This document shows positions 7,319 to 13,877 of a stretch of DNA of 15,227 nt, piece after piece. The stretch spans positions 1-15,227 of the forward strand of contig JBNJEL010000041.1 of the NCBI GenBank assembly GCA_051745835.1. The letters are read 5' to 3'. A model generated the notes under the pieces. That model made no database searches and was not told the DNA's origin. It saw only the letters and a list, made by a program, of their open reading frames with translations. The stretch comes from JBNJEL01 sp051745835 (GTDB taxonomy: Bacteria > Bacillota > Halanaerobiia > Halobacteroidales > Acetohalobiaceae). Positions within the stretch are counted from its first letter, which is position 1. Every line of letters begins with the position of its first letter. The translations under genes were made by a program, and so were the position numbers.

Positions 7319-7636
7319 ATGGAGATTATTAAGTTAGATGAACTTGCGGACAGCAAAAGATGGGATGATATATTAGTTAGAAAGGTACTTAAGAATGAAG
7401 ATGTACAGGTGATGAATTTAGTTTTAGAGCCGGGTGATAAAGTACCTGAACATTCTGTACCAGTTAATGTTTTCTTCTATATTGTAGAGGGTAGCGGTAC
7501 ATTACGAATTGGGGATGATAAGCAGGTGGTTCAGGCACAAGATATTATTCCTTGTTCACCGAATACTAAAATGTCACTTCAGGCAGATCAAGACGAGAGA
7601 TTTGTTGTCTTGAATGTGAAGACGCCGAGTCTATAA
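7319..7636 (+). CDS. Small single-domain cupin protein
   Basis: The start is ATG 7319, with AAAGGAGG 7 bp upstream; an in-frame TTG at 7292 is upstream of that site and is not used. The 105-residue protein is one cupin beta-barrel, probably cytoplasmic as no signal is seen. Cupin motif 1 spans about 39-60 (LEPGDKVPEHS to VEGSG) with H45 and E57. The second histidine of the usual HxH is replaced by proline (P47). Motif 2 (about 73-88, with IIPCSP and no His) lacks its metal histidine. The metal site is therefore reduced or absent, and the protein may bind a small ligand or an atypical metal site rather than be a dioxygenase. Its specific function is not recognisable. It stands alone between the class II promoter and a hairpin at 7660-7706, so it is probably a monocistronic gene responding to the CRP/FNR-type regulator. 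Confidence 0.8.
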   Translation: MEIIKLDELADSKRWDDILVRKVLKNEDVQVMNLVLEPGDKVPEHSVPVNVFFYIVEGSGTLRIGDDKQVVQAQDIIPCSPNTKMSLQADQDERFVVLNVKTPSL

Positions 7637-7659
7637 AAAGTAATTAAATAACAATTAGG

Positions 7660-7706
7660 AGCACAAGACCTTCTATCCAGTTATATGGTATAGAAGGTCT
7701 TGTGCT
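7660..7706 (+). terminator. Perfect 17-bp hairpin after the cupin gene, probable terminator
   Basis: The arm 7660-7676 (AGCACAAGACCTTCTAT) is exactly complementary to 7690-7706, and the loop has a further CCA/TGG pairing. Only TTT follows the stem before AATAAT, so the U-tract is weak; it may terminate inefficiently or protect the 3' end. Part of the arm recurs at 13595-13605. Confidence 0.65.
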
Positions 7707-7727
7707 TTAATAATCTAAGATTAAGTA

Positions 7728-7756
7728 TTGACAAAAGGATAATATCGTTATATAGT
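7728..7756 (+). promoter_or_regulatory. Near-consensus sigma-A promoter for the polyferredoxin gene
   Basis: A perfect TTGACA (7728-7733), a 17-bp spacer and TATAGT (7751-7756) are present. Transcription would start near 7763, 36 bp before the ATG at 7799. Confidence 0.82.
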
Positions 7757-7798
7757 AATATATAGATTTAACTTTGATTAGTGAGTGGGGTGATTAAG

Positions 7799-8464
7799 AT
7801 GAAACAGGATAGAATGATTACTTTATTTGGTAAGTGGGCTTGGGTATTGTTAGTTCTGTTTTTAATAGTTGGTTGGCAGTATCCGTTATTAGGTAGTATT
7901 GCTTTAATCTGTATGGTAGCTCCTGTTGTAATGTCAGCCTGGAAAGGTGGGCGTGTTTGGTGTGGTAATTTCTGTCCGCGAGGTTCATTTAATGATAATC
8001 TATTAAGCAAGATTGGTCGTAGTGTTGAGATACCTCAGTTCTTTAAAAGTATTTATTTTCGTATTGGCTTTTTTATCTTTCTAATCTATAATTTTGTAAT
8101 CGGGGTTATTAATGCTGGAGGAGACTTAGTTCAGATAGGAGCAGTATTCTATCGGATTGTACTTCTAACTACTATTTTAACCGTAGTATTAGGGATTATC
8201 TTTCATGAACGGACTTGGTGTACCTTCTGTCCAATGGGTTCTTTATCGGCGTTAGTAGTTAAAATGAAACGTAGTTTAGCAGCTGACTCAAAACGGATAG
8301 TAGTTGATAAAGAGCAGTGTACTGGTTGTAATCTTTGTGCTCAAGAGTGTCCTATGGGTTTAGAGCCTTATAACTTTACTGGCAATAATGATGAAGATTT
8401 AGATTGTTTGCATTGTGAAAAGTGTGTTGATAGCTGTCCGGTAGATGCTTTAGAAAGAAAGTAG
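7799..8464 (+). CDS. Membrane-anchored 4Fe-4S polyferredoxin, NapH/NosR/CcoG-like
   Basis: ATG 7799 is chosen because GGGGTGA lies just upstream; a longer frame from GTG 7781 begins before that site. The 221-residue protein has hydrophobic segments at about 13-31, 33-47, 87-105 and 115-136. Two cysteine-proline motifs typical of the NapH/NosR membrane family occur on one face: C55-x3-C59-P and C141-x2-C144-P. A C-terminal ferredoxin domain has two 4Fe-4S sites, C174-x2-C177-x2-C180-x3-C184-P and C203-x2-C206-x2-C209-x3-C213-P. Members pass electrons between the quinone pool or a flavoprotein and periplasmic or cytoplasmic reductases. No partner reductase (nap, nos or rnf) is present here, so the electron acceptor is unknown. 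It is promoted independently of the cupin and followed by a hairpin at 8496-8540, so it appears monocistronic. The family call is good; the role is open. Confidence 0.85.
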   Translation: MKQDRMITLFGKWAWVLLVLFLIVGWQYPLLGSIALICMVAPVVMSAWKGGRVWCGNFCPRGSFNDNLLSKIGRSVEIPQFFKSIYFRIGFFIFLIYNFVIGVINAGGDLVQIGAVFYRIVLLTTILTVVLGIIFHERTWCTFCPMGSLSALVVKMKRSLAADSKRIVVDKEQCTGCNLCAQECPMGLEPYNFTGNNDEDLDCLHCEKCVDSCPVDALERK

Positions 8465-8495
8465 TAAGTTAATTATAATTTAATATTTCTTGACG

Positions 8496-8540
8496 AATAA
8501 TGGTAGGGATTGTTTGATGTGAACAGTCTCTGCCATTATT
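8496..8540 (+). terminator. 19-bp hairpin after the polyferredoxin gene, probable terminator
   Basis: The arm 8496-8514 pairs along all 19 positions with 8522-8540, three pairs being G-U wobbles on the plus-strand transcript, with a 7-nt loop. No U-run follows (AGTGTTTG), so the call as terminator rests on the stem and its position 31 bp after the stop codon. Confidence 0.55.
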
Positions 8541-8577
8541 AGTGTTTGAATTAGTTGTTATATTTTTTAAACGATTA

Positions 8578-8586
8578 TGATATAAT
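8578..8586 (+). promoter_or_regulatory. Extended -10 promoter for the c-di-GMP sensor gene
   Basis: TGATATAAT is an extended -10 (TGn followed by TATAAT at 8581-8586), and TTATAT occupies the -35 position at 8558-8563. The predicted leader is about 95 nt before ATG 8686. Confidence 0.55.
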
Positions 8587-8685
8587 TTAAAGGAAATTGT
8601 TTAATATTATATAAGTATATTATTGATGCGCTATTAGTTATTGTTACTATTAAAGTATGATCTGGGATTATTTGGAGGTAATTAT

Positions 8686-11319
8686 ATGCAGCTGTTAAAG
8701 AATAAATTATTAGGGAGCATACTATTAAGTGCATTAGTCATTGGTGGTTGGTTAATCAAATTTCCGTTAATTATTTCATATGATATAGGAGATATTATTT
8801 TTGAGGGGTTATACTTAAGTTCATTTTTAATTATGGCAGCAATACTGCTTAAGATTCAATCTAGGTTCTTATATTTAGGTATTAATATTTATTTAAGCGG
8901 GTTGCTAATAGATATTTTAGATGAATTCACTAGAGAACCTGATATAATAGACACTTATTTAGAAGGAGCATTGTTAAGTTTAGGTCTGTTAGTGATTACT
9001 TATAGTGTCTATCGATCTTGGTTACACTTTAATCGATTAAAGGAGGGCTTAAAAGAGAGTAAGCGGGATTATAAGGCAATCTTTAATAATATTCATGATG
9101 CTATTTTTGTTATTGATATTGATTCGCAAGGAAATCATAATTATATTAAGCTTAATGAGAATTATACTGAATTAACAGGTTTAGATTTAGATGATGTAGA
9201 AGATATGACACCGCAAGAAGTTTTAGAGCAATGTTTTGATGCTGAACTTAAAGAGGAGTATAAGCAGTGTATAGAGAAACAGCAGACGGTGCACTTTCAA
9301 GAAGAGCTTAACTTAAAAGGAGAAAAGCGTTTATGGGATACACAGTTATCACCGGTAGTGATTAAAGGTGAAGTGAGTAAGGTGATTGGTGTCTCTCGCG
9401 ATATTACTGAGTACTTAGAACTAAAGCAAAAACTTAAGAGCAAGTCAGAAAAACAGGAGATTCTGTTGGCTAATACTGATATTCAGATTTGGTACTTAAA
9501 AGACCCTGAAACTTACGGAGCAATTAATGCAGCTCACGCTCAGTTTTTAGGAGTTAATAAAGATGAGGTAGAGGATTGTTCACTCTATGATTTCTATAGT
9601 CAGACTAAGGCTGATGTCTGTATTAAGAAGAATCAAGAAACTTTTAGTAAGCGTGAGACAACTAAGTCCAAAGAGTGGGTCAAGAATGCTCGAGGAGAGC
9701 GAAGAGTCCTATCTGTTACTCGTACTCCTAAGTTAGATAAGCTAGGTCGAGTGGAGTATGTAGTCTGTTCAGCCACTGATATTACCCACAAAGAAGAAGC
9801 GCGAGAGAAGTTACAGGAAAATAAGGATAAGATTGAGCGGTTACATCAGATTACTAGTCAGATGGAGGGCTGTCATTGTAAAGAAGATGTTTATCAGTTA
9901 ACTATTGAAGCGGCAGAGGATATTTTGGACTTTAATCTCTGTTTAATTAATCTTAAGCAGGAAGATGAGTTAGAAGTAGCAGCTATTTCGTCCAATTTAG
10001 AGGAGTTAACAGCGGATACTCTTAGCTTGATTAATTATTTAGCTGATGATATTTTAGAACAGCAGGAGGCTGAGTTAGTAGCAGATATTGAGCAGTATCA
10101 AGAATTATCGTTACCAGAGGGTAGCACTTATCGTTCTATTATTGGGGTTCCAATTAATGAGCAAGCTGTCTTTCAGGTTTTGGCTAATCAGCCAAGTAGC
10201 TTTGAGTCTGATGATCTTAAATTAGCTGAACTGTTAATTTCTCATACTACTTCAGCTCTAAATAGAATTAATTCTGAGGAGAAGATTAGATATATTAGTT
10301 TCCATGATAGCTTAACGGGGCTTTATAATAGATACTATTTTAATGAAGAGTTACAACGGTATAATACTAAACGTCAGCTGCCTTTGAGTATTATTATGGG
10401 TGATGTTAACGGCTTAAAGTTAACGAATGATGCTTTTGGTCATCAGATGGGCGATGAACTTCTCTCTGAAGCAGCAGAGATTATGGAGTCTTCTTGTCGA
10501 GAAGAGGATTTAGTAGCACGCTGGGGTGGTGATGAGTTTGTAATCTTACTTCCGCGCACTGAGGAACAAGTGGCTAACCAGGTCTGTGAAAGAATTAAAG
10601 AGGAGTGTCGTAAACGAGAAATTAATGATCTAATTAAACCTAGTATTAGTTTAGGTTACGCTACTAAGTATAATAGTAATACTGATATTCATGATCTCTT
10701 TCAAAAAGCAGAGAGTTGGATGTATAAGAAGAAGTTAAGTGAGAGTAAGAATGTGCATAATAATATTCTCTCCTCTCTTAAGCAGACTCTTGAAGAGAAT
10801 ACTGCAGAGACAGCAGCCCATATTGAACAGCTTAAGAAGTTGATGATTAGATTTGGTCAGCAGCTAGGATTTTCTGATACTCAATTAGCGGACTTAAAGT
10901 TGTTAGCAGAACTACACGATATCGGTAAGGCAGGTATCGCTGATAATATTATTCAAAAGAATGATGAGTTAGCTACAGAAGAGTGGGAAGAGATTAAAAA
11001 ACATCCTGGTATTGGCTACCAGATAGCTGAATCTGTTTCAGGGTCAAGTAGTGTAGCAGAAGCAATCTTAAGTCATCATGAATGGTGGGATGGCAGCGGG
11101 TATCCGCAAGGACTACAGGAGGCAGAGATACCGCTCTTTGCTCGTCTTTTAGCAGTAGTAGATGCTTATGTGGTAATGATTAATGGTCGACCTTATCAGC
11201 CACCTCTTAGTAAGCAGGAAGCGATAGAGGAGTTACAAGCAGGAGCTGGTAGTCAGTTTGATCCTGACTTGGTAGAAAAGTTTGTTACCCACCTTAAAGC
11301 CGGGAGAGTTTCAGCTTAG
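8686..11319 (+). CDS. Membrane sensor with PAS-PAS-GAF-GGDEF-HD-GYP domains (c-di-GMP synthesis and breakdown)
   Basis: ATG 8686 follows GGAGGT by 7 bp; a frame from TTG 8641 begins upstream of this site and is rejected. The 877-residue protein has four predicted membrane helices (about 8-26, 35-55, 61-78, 92-112), two PAS domains (about 125-243 and 255-370), a GAF-like region (390-527), a GGDEF domain (532-690) and an HD-GYP domain (695-870). The GGDEF signature is intact (RWGGDEF, 612-618), with metal-site D573 and an RxxD inhibitory site (R605-D608) five residues before it. HD-GYP has H712, the pair H744-D745 in LHDIGK, and HHEWWDGSGYP at 797-807, also intact. It could both make and degrade cyclic di-GMP, switching on a membrane or cytoplasmic signal. 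The PAS and GAF ligands are unknown. The product is probably functionally linked to the chemotaxis gene cheV just downstream. Confidence 0.93.
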   Translation: MQLLKNKLLGSILLSALVIGGWLIKFPLIISYDIGDIIFEGLYLSSFLIMAAILLKIQSRFLYLGINIYLSGLLIDILDEFTREPDIIDTYLEGALLSLGLLVITYSVYRSWLHFNRLKEGLKESKRDYKAIFNNIHDAIFVIDIDSQGNHNYIKLNENYTELTGLDLDDVEDMTPQEVLEQCFDAELKEEYKQCIEKQQTVHFQEELNLKGEKRLWDTQLSPVVIKGEVSKVIGVSRDITEYLELKQKLKSKSEKQEILLANTDIQIWYLKDPETYGAINAAHAQFLGVNKDEVEDCSLYDFYSQTKADVCIKKNQETFSKRETTKSKEWVKNARGERRVLSVTRTPKLDKLGRVEYVVCSATDITHKEEAREKLQENKDKIERLHQITSQMEGCHCKEDVYQLTIEAAEDILDFNLCLINLKQEDELEVAAISSNLEELTADTLSLINYLADDILEQQEAELVADIEQYQELSLPEGSTYRSIIGVPINEQAVFQVLANQPSSFESDDLKLAELLISHTTSALNRINSEEKIRYISFHDSLTGLYNRYYFNEELQRYNTKRQLPLSIIMGDVNGLKLTNDAFGHQMGDELLSEAAEIMESSCREEDLVARWGGDEFVILLPRTEEQVANQVCERIKEECRKREINDLIKPSISLGYATKYNSNTDIHDLFQKAESWMYKKKLSESKNVHNNILSSLKQTLEENTAETAAHIEQLKKLMIRFGQQLGFSDTQLADLKLLAELHDIGKAGIADNIIQKNDELATEEWEEIKKHPGIGYQIAESVSGSSSVAEAILSHHEWWDGSGYPQGLQEAEIPLFARLLAVVDAYVVMINGRPYQPPLSKQEAIEELQAGAGSQFDPDLVEKFVTHLKAGRVSA

Positions 11320-11348
11320 TGTAGTAAGCAACTAATTCTTGCAGGAAT

Positions 11349-11378
11349 TTGAAAGTATTGAGAAGAACTAGATAATAT
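11349..11378 (+). promoter_or_regulatory. Possible promoter for cheV
   Basis: TTGAAA (11349-11354), an 18-bp spacer and TAATAT (11373-11378) lie in the 118-bp gap before cheV. No terminator is seen in the gap, so cheV may also be read from upstream. Confidence 0.4.
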
Positions 11379-11437
11379 AAGTAGGGCTATTAAGTAGTTA
11401 TCAGTTAGCTTAATACTTATAAAATTGAGGTGATTAA

Positions 11438-12355
11438 ATGGGAGCTAATAATATGTCCAATATTTTATTAGAGAGTGGGACTGGCGAGTTAGAAGTACTA
11501 AATTTTAAGGTGCAAGGTAACTTGTATGCGATTAATGTAATTAAGGTTAAAGAAGTATTGCGTATTGATGAAGAGAATATTCAATCAGCTTTACAGCAGC
11601 ATCCCGCTGTAGAAGGAATGGTTAATATTCGCGGGGAAGTAATTACGATTATTGATTTAAGAACTTATTTAGATAATTGTTCGGATGAAAAGTTAGAGTA
11701 TACAATTTTAACTGAGTTTAATAACCAAAAGATACTTTTTGTCGTCGATGAAGTGATCGGAATTGAGAAGTTAAACTGGGAGGATATTACTAAGCCTACT
11801 TCTTTAATGGGGGATTTGGTTAACGGGATTATTAGGTTAGATGATCAGTTAATTAGTTTCTTAGATTTTGAGAAGATCTTAACTGATATTAAGCCTGAGT
11901 CTGCGATGACAACTCCTGATACTGAGAGTACTGAAACAGAAAAAGAAGAGCGGGGTGAAGTACCGTTAATTGTAGCAGAAGATTCACCGACTATTCGTCA
12001 GATGTTGAAGTCTACGCTTCAGAATGCTGGTTATACTGAATTGAAGGTTTATGAGGATGGTAAGCAGGTCTTAGATTACTTACTTAAGTTAAAAGAACAT
12101 AATCAGCCAGAAGAGATCTTTGAGTATGTCCGGGGAGTAATTACTGATATAGAGATGCCGCAGATGGATGGGCATACGTTAATTAGAAAGATTAAGGAAG
12201 ATCCGGTCTTAGAAGAACTGCCAGCAGTAATCTTTTCTTCTTTAATTACTAAGGACTTGCGTCATAAAGGAGAAGAAGTTGGAGCAGATGAACAAATTAG
12301 CAAACCTGAGATTGATGATTTAATAGATGTATTAGATAATTTAGTACTTAATTAG
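11438..12355 (+). CDS. cheV: Chemotaxis coupling protein CheV (CheW-receiver fusion)
   Basis: This 305-residue cytoplasmic protein joins a CheW-like coupling domain (about 16-150, with VNIRGEVITIIDLR at 62-75) to a response-regulator receiver (about 175-303) by an acidic, Ser/Thr-rich linker (152-174). The receiver has the acidic pair E181-D182, the phosphoacceptor D237 in ITDIEMPQMDG, Ser267 as the switch hydroxyl and K289 in SKPE, so phosphorylation by CheA should be possible. CheV couples receptors to CheA and supports adaptation. The start at 11438 follows GAGGTGA; an in-frame ATG at 11453 is a weaker alternative. It lies between the c-di-GMP enzyme and an LptF/LptG permease, 27 bp from the latter, so the two are probably co-transcribed. 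No other chemotaxis or flagellar genes are in view. Confidence 0.95.
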   Translation: MGANNMSNILLESGTGELEVLNFKVQGNLYAINVIKVKEVLRIDEENIQSALQQHPAVEGMVNIRGEVITIIDLRTYLDNCSDEKLEYTILTEFNNQKILFVVDEVIGIEKLNWEDITKPTSLMGDLVNGIIRLDDQLISFLDFEKILTDIKPESAMTTPDTESTETEKEERGEVPLIVAEDSPTIRQMLKSTLQNAGYTELKVYEDGKQVLDYLLKLKEHNQPEEIFEYVRGVITDIEMPQMDGHTLIRKIKEDPVLEELPAVIFSSLITKDLRHKGEEVGADEQISKPEIDDLIDVLDNLVLN

Positions 12356-12382
12356 TGCTATTTTGAATTAGGTGACTAACTG

Positions 12383-13507
12383 ATGCGTAATTTATTAAAA
12401 CTTAAACTAGTGGATCAACATTTAATTAGAACTTTGCTAACTCCATTTGTAGTAGGAGTTATACTGATTACAATTATTATGATTAGTGAGCTTTTATTTC
12501 AGCTGGCTGACTTAATGATTATTAAAGATGTATCTTTAGTAGTTATAGCGCGGATGTTAAGTTATAAGTTGCCTAGCTTTATAGTAGAAACTATCCCCAT
12601 TGCGTTACTTTTTGCTGTAATGTTAGGTATCGGTAAGTTAAGTAAAGATAATGAGATTTTAGCACTTAAGATGGGTGGAATAAGTCTCTATCGGCTCTTA
12701 ATTCCGCTATTGATAGTAGGGATTTTATTAAGTGGTACTATCTACTGGCTGAATGAGTCGTTAGTGCCGTGGTCTAATCAGCGCTATGAAGAGTTGATGC
12801 AGAAATCGGTTTTGCAGTTTAAAGAGCCTGCTTTGGAAAAGAATCTCTTCTACCGCGGGGAAGATGGTACTCTCTTTTATGTACGAAAGTATCAAAAGAA
12901 GAAGGAGCTATTACAAGGAGTAGTTATCTTTAACTATCCTCAACACCACAATCAAGAGTTAGCGCAGGTAATTACAGCTTTACAAGGAGTTGAAAAGAAG
13001 AATAGTTGGCTGTTAGAAGATGTTACAATTCATCAAAGTAATTCTAACGGAGTATTAGAAGTAGAAGAGCAATTAAGTAAGATGAAGTTTAAATTACCGC
13101 AAGCGTCAGACCAATTTCTAAGCAAAGCTCATTCGCCAGCAGAGATGACCCGCAGTCAGTTAAGAGCAGAGATTAAGCGGTTAGAGTCGAGCGGTCTAGA
13201 TACTAGAGATTTACGAGTTGAGTATCAACTGCGGTTAGCTCAACCTTTGATTGCAGTAATATTTATTCTTGTGGGTATGCCGCTTAGTTTAAGTTTGGCT
13301 AGTAGGCGGGCAGTTAATCTGATAGCTACAGTTGTAATCATCTTTGGTTACTATCTAATTACAGCTTTAGCTCAAGCAGTAGGTAAAAATGGCGATCTGT
13401 TACCGTTGTTAGCAGTTTGGTTACCGAATTTGATTTTTGCTGTTTTAGGATTACTTCTTTTATTAGCTGTTGATTATTGGCGAGATAAGTTTAGAGAGAT
13501 AATTTAG
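12383..13507 (+). CDS. LptF/LptG-family lipopolysaccharide export permease (YjgP/YjgQ)
   Basis: The 374-residue product has the LptF/LptG layout: three N-terminal membrane helices (about 17-40, 60-83, 101-122), a large periplasmic domain of beta-jellyroll type (about 125-275), and three C-terminal helices (284-304, 308-330, 339-362). The cytoplasmic loop NEILALKMGGISLYR (90-104) matches the family's conserved coupling segment that contacts the LptB ATPase. The complex pulls lipopolysaccharide from the inner membrane toward the outer membrane. This gene is strong evidence that the organism is diderm. I cannot tell LptF from LptG, and no lptB, lptA or second permease gene is adjacent. AGGTGA lies 7 bp before the ATG. 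The 27-bp gap after cheV suggests one transcript, ending at the terminator at 13510-13539. Confidence 0.9.
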   Translation: MRNLLKLKLVDQHLIRTLLTPFVVGVILITIIMISELLFQLADLMIIKDVSLVVIARMLSYKLPSFIVETIPIALLFAVMLGIGKLSKDNEILALKMGGISLYRLLIPLLIVGILLSGTIYWLNESLVPWSNQRYEELMQKSVLQFKEPALEKNLFYRGEDGTLFYVRKYQKKKELLQGVVIFNYPQHHNQELAQVITALQGVEKKNSWLLEDVTIHQSNSNGVLEVEEQLSKMKFKLPQASDQFLSKAHSPAEMTRSQLRAEIKRLESSGLDTRDLRVEYQLRLAQPLIAVIFILVGMPLSLSLASRRAVNLIATVVIIFGYYLITALAQAVGKNGDLLPLLAVWLPNLIFAVLGLLLLLAVDYWRDKFREII

Positions 13508-13509
13508 TT

Positions 13510-13539
13510 AACTCCTGGTTTAATAACCAGGAGTTTTTT
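13510..13539 (+). terminator. Strong rho-independent terminator after the LptF/G gene
   Basis: AACTCCTGGTT (13510-13520) pairs with AACCAGGAGTT (13525-13535) across a TAAT loop and is followed by a T-run (13534-13539). It starts 2 bp after the stop codon. Confidence 0.95.
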
Positions 13540-13591
13540 AGTTCTAAAGCAAGATTTATTATTTTGAATAATAATGGTAATATAAGTATTG

Positions 13592-13631
13592 GCAGTATAG
13601 AAGGTAAGGGGAGAAAATCCTTCTATACTGC
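13592..13631. repeat. Perfect 13-bp inverted repeat sharing sequence with hairpin at 7660-7706
   Basis: GCAGTATAGAAGG (13592-13604) is exactly complementary to 13619-13631 across a 14-nt loop. The 11-mer GTATAGAAGGT (13595-13605) also occurs in the right arm of the 7660-7706 hairpin (7688-7698). There is no T-run after it, and it lies 53 bp beyond the real terminator of the upstream gene, so it is not an obvious terminator. Confidence 0.55.
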
Positions 13632-13663
13632 ACTTAGTTGAGAGGAGGGGAGGTTCTAATCTT

Positions 13664-13767
13664 AATCTGTCCTTGTCGGTTGTAAATTATAAGTGTAAGA
13701 TTTAGTTATATGACTAAATTATTAAAATTACAGTTATTTAAGCTTGAACGACAAGGCTGTAAAGATT
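13664..13767 (+). ncRNA. Candidate structured small RNA, family unknown
   Basis: AATCT (13664-13668) and CCTTGTCG (13671-13678) pair in order with AGATT (13763-13767) and CGACAAGG (13749-13756), enclosing an inner hairpin of ATTTAGT (13700-13706) with ACTAAAT (13713-13719). This nested set makes a coherent fold of about 104 nt. No clear promoter or terminator was found for it, so it could instead be chance or part of a longer RNA. Confidence 0.25.
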
Positions 13768-13824
13768 TCTTAGCTTGTCTACTAGGTCGATTATTTTGTT
13801 CTAAATAGTGTTGTTTATTGATGA

Positions 13825-13853
13825 TTGCATTTGTGGATAATAAGCTATATGAT
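13825..13853 (+). promoter_or_regulatory. Sigma-A-type promoter for queG
   Basis: TTGCAT (13825-13830), a 17-bp spacer and TATGAT (13848-13853) predict a start near 13860 and a leader of about 18 nt that contains AGGTGA (13866-13871). Confidence 0.6.
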
Positions 13854-13877
13854 AGTATTTAAGGCAGGTGAGAAGTT

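Larger units (their letters stand above)
13540..13877 (+). other. 338-bp region without a convincing gene but with ordered structure
   Basis: Between the LptF/G terminator and queG I find an AT palindrome (TTATTATT and AATAATAA around TTG, 13556-13574), the hairpin at 13592-13631, a purine-rich stretch (13640-13653), and a long-range fold at 13664-13767. The queG promoter lies at 13825-13853. A 32-codon frame at 13710-13808 lacks a ribosome site. The region may encode a small RNA, but no known family is recognised. Confidence 0.5.

Noticed and set aside
7768..8010. 80-codon open frame on the minus strand
   Set aside because: It lies opposite the polyferredoxin gene and its promoter, whose plus-strand frame has clear cysteine motifs; no ribosome site supports the minus frame.
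11349..11376. Possible sigma-28 (motility) promoter before cheV, suggested by GATAA
   Set aside because: The -35 and GCCGATAA matches are poor at the required spacing. An ordinary sigma-A promoter fits better.
13649..13667. GGTTCTAATC resembling a tRNA T-loop (GGTTCGAATC)
   Set aside because: No acceptor stem, anticodon arm or CCA end can be drawn around it.
13710..13808. A 32-codon plus-strand frame with three cysteines (starts MTKLLKLQLF)
   Set aside because: No Shine-Dalgarno sequence precedes the ATG, its length is not surprising for chance, and it overlaps the candidate RNA fold. Kept as a remote possibility only.
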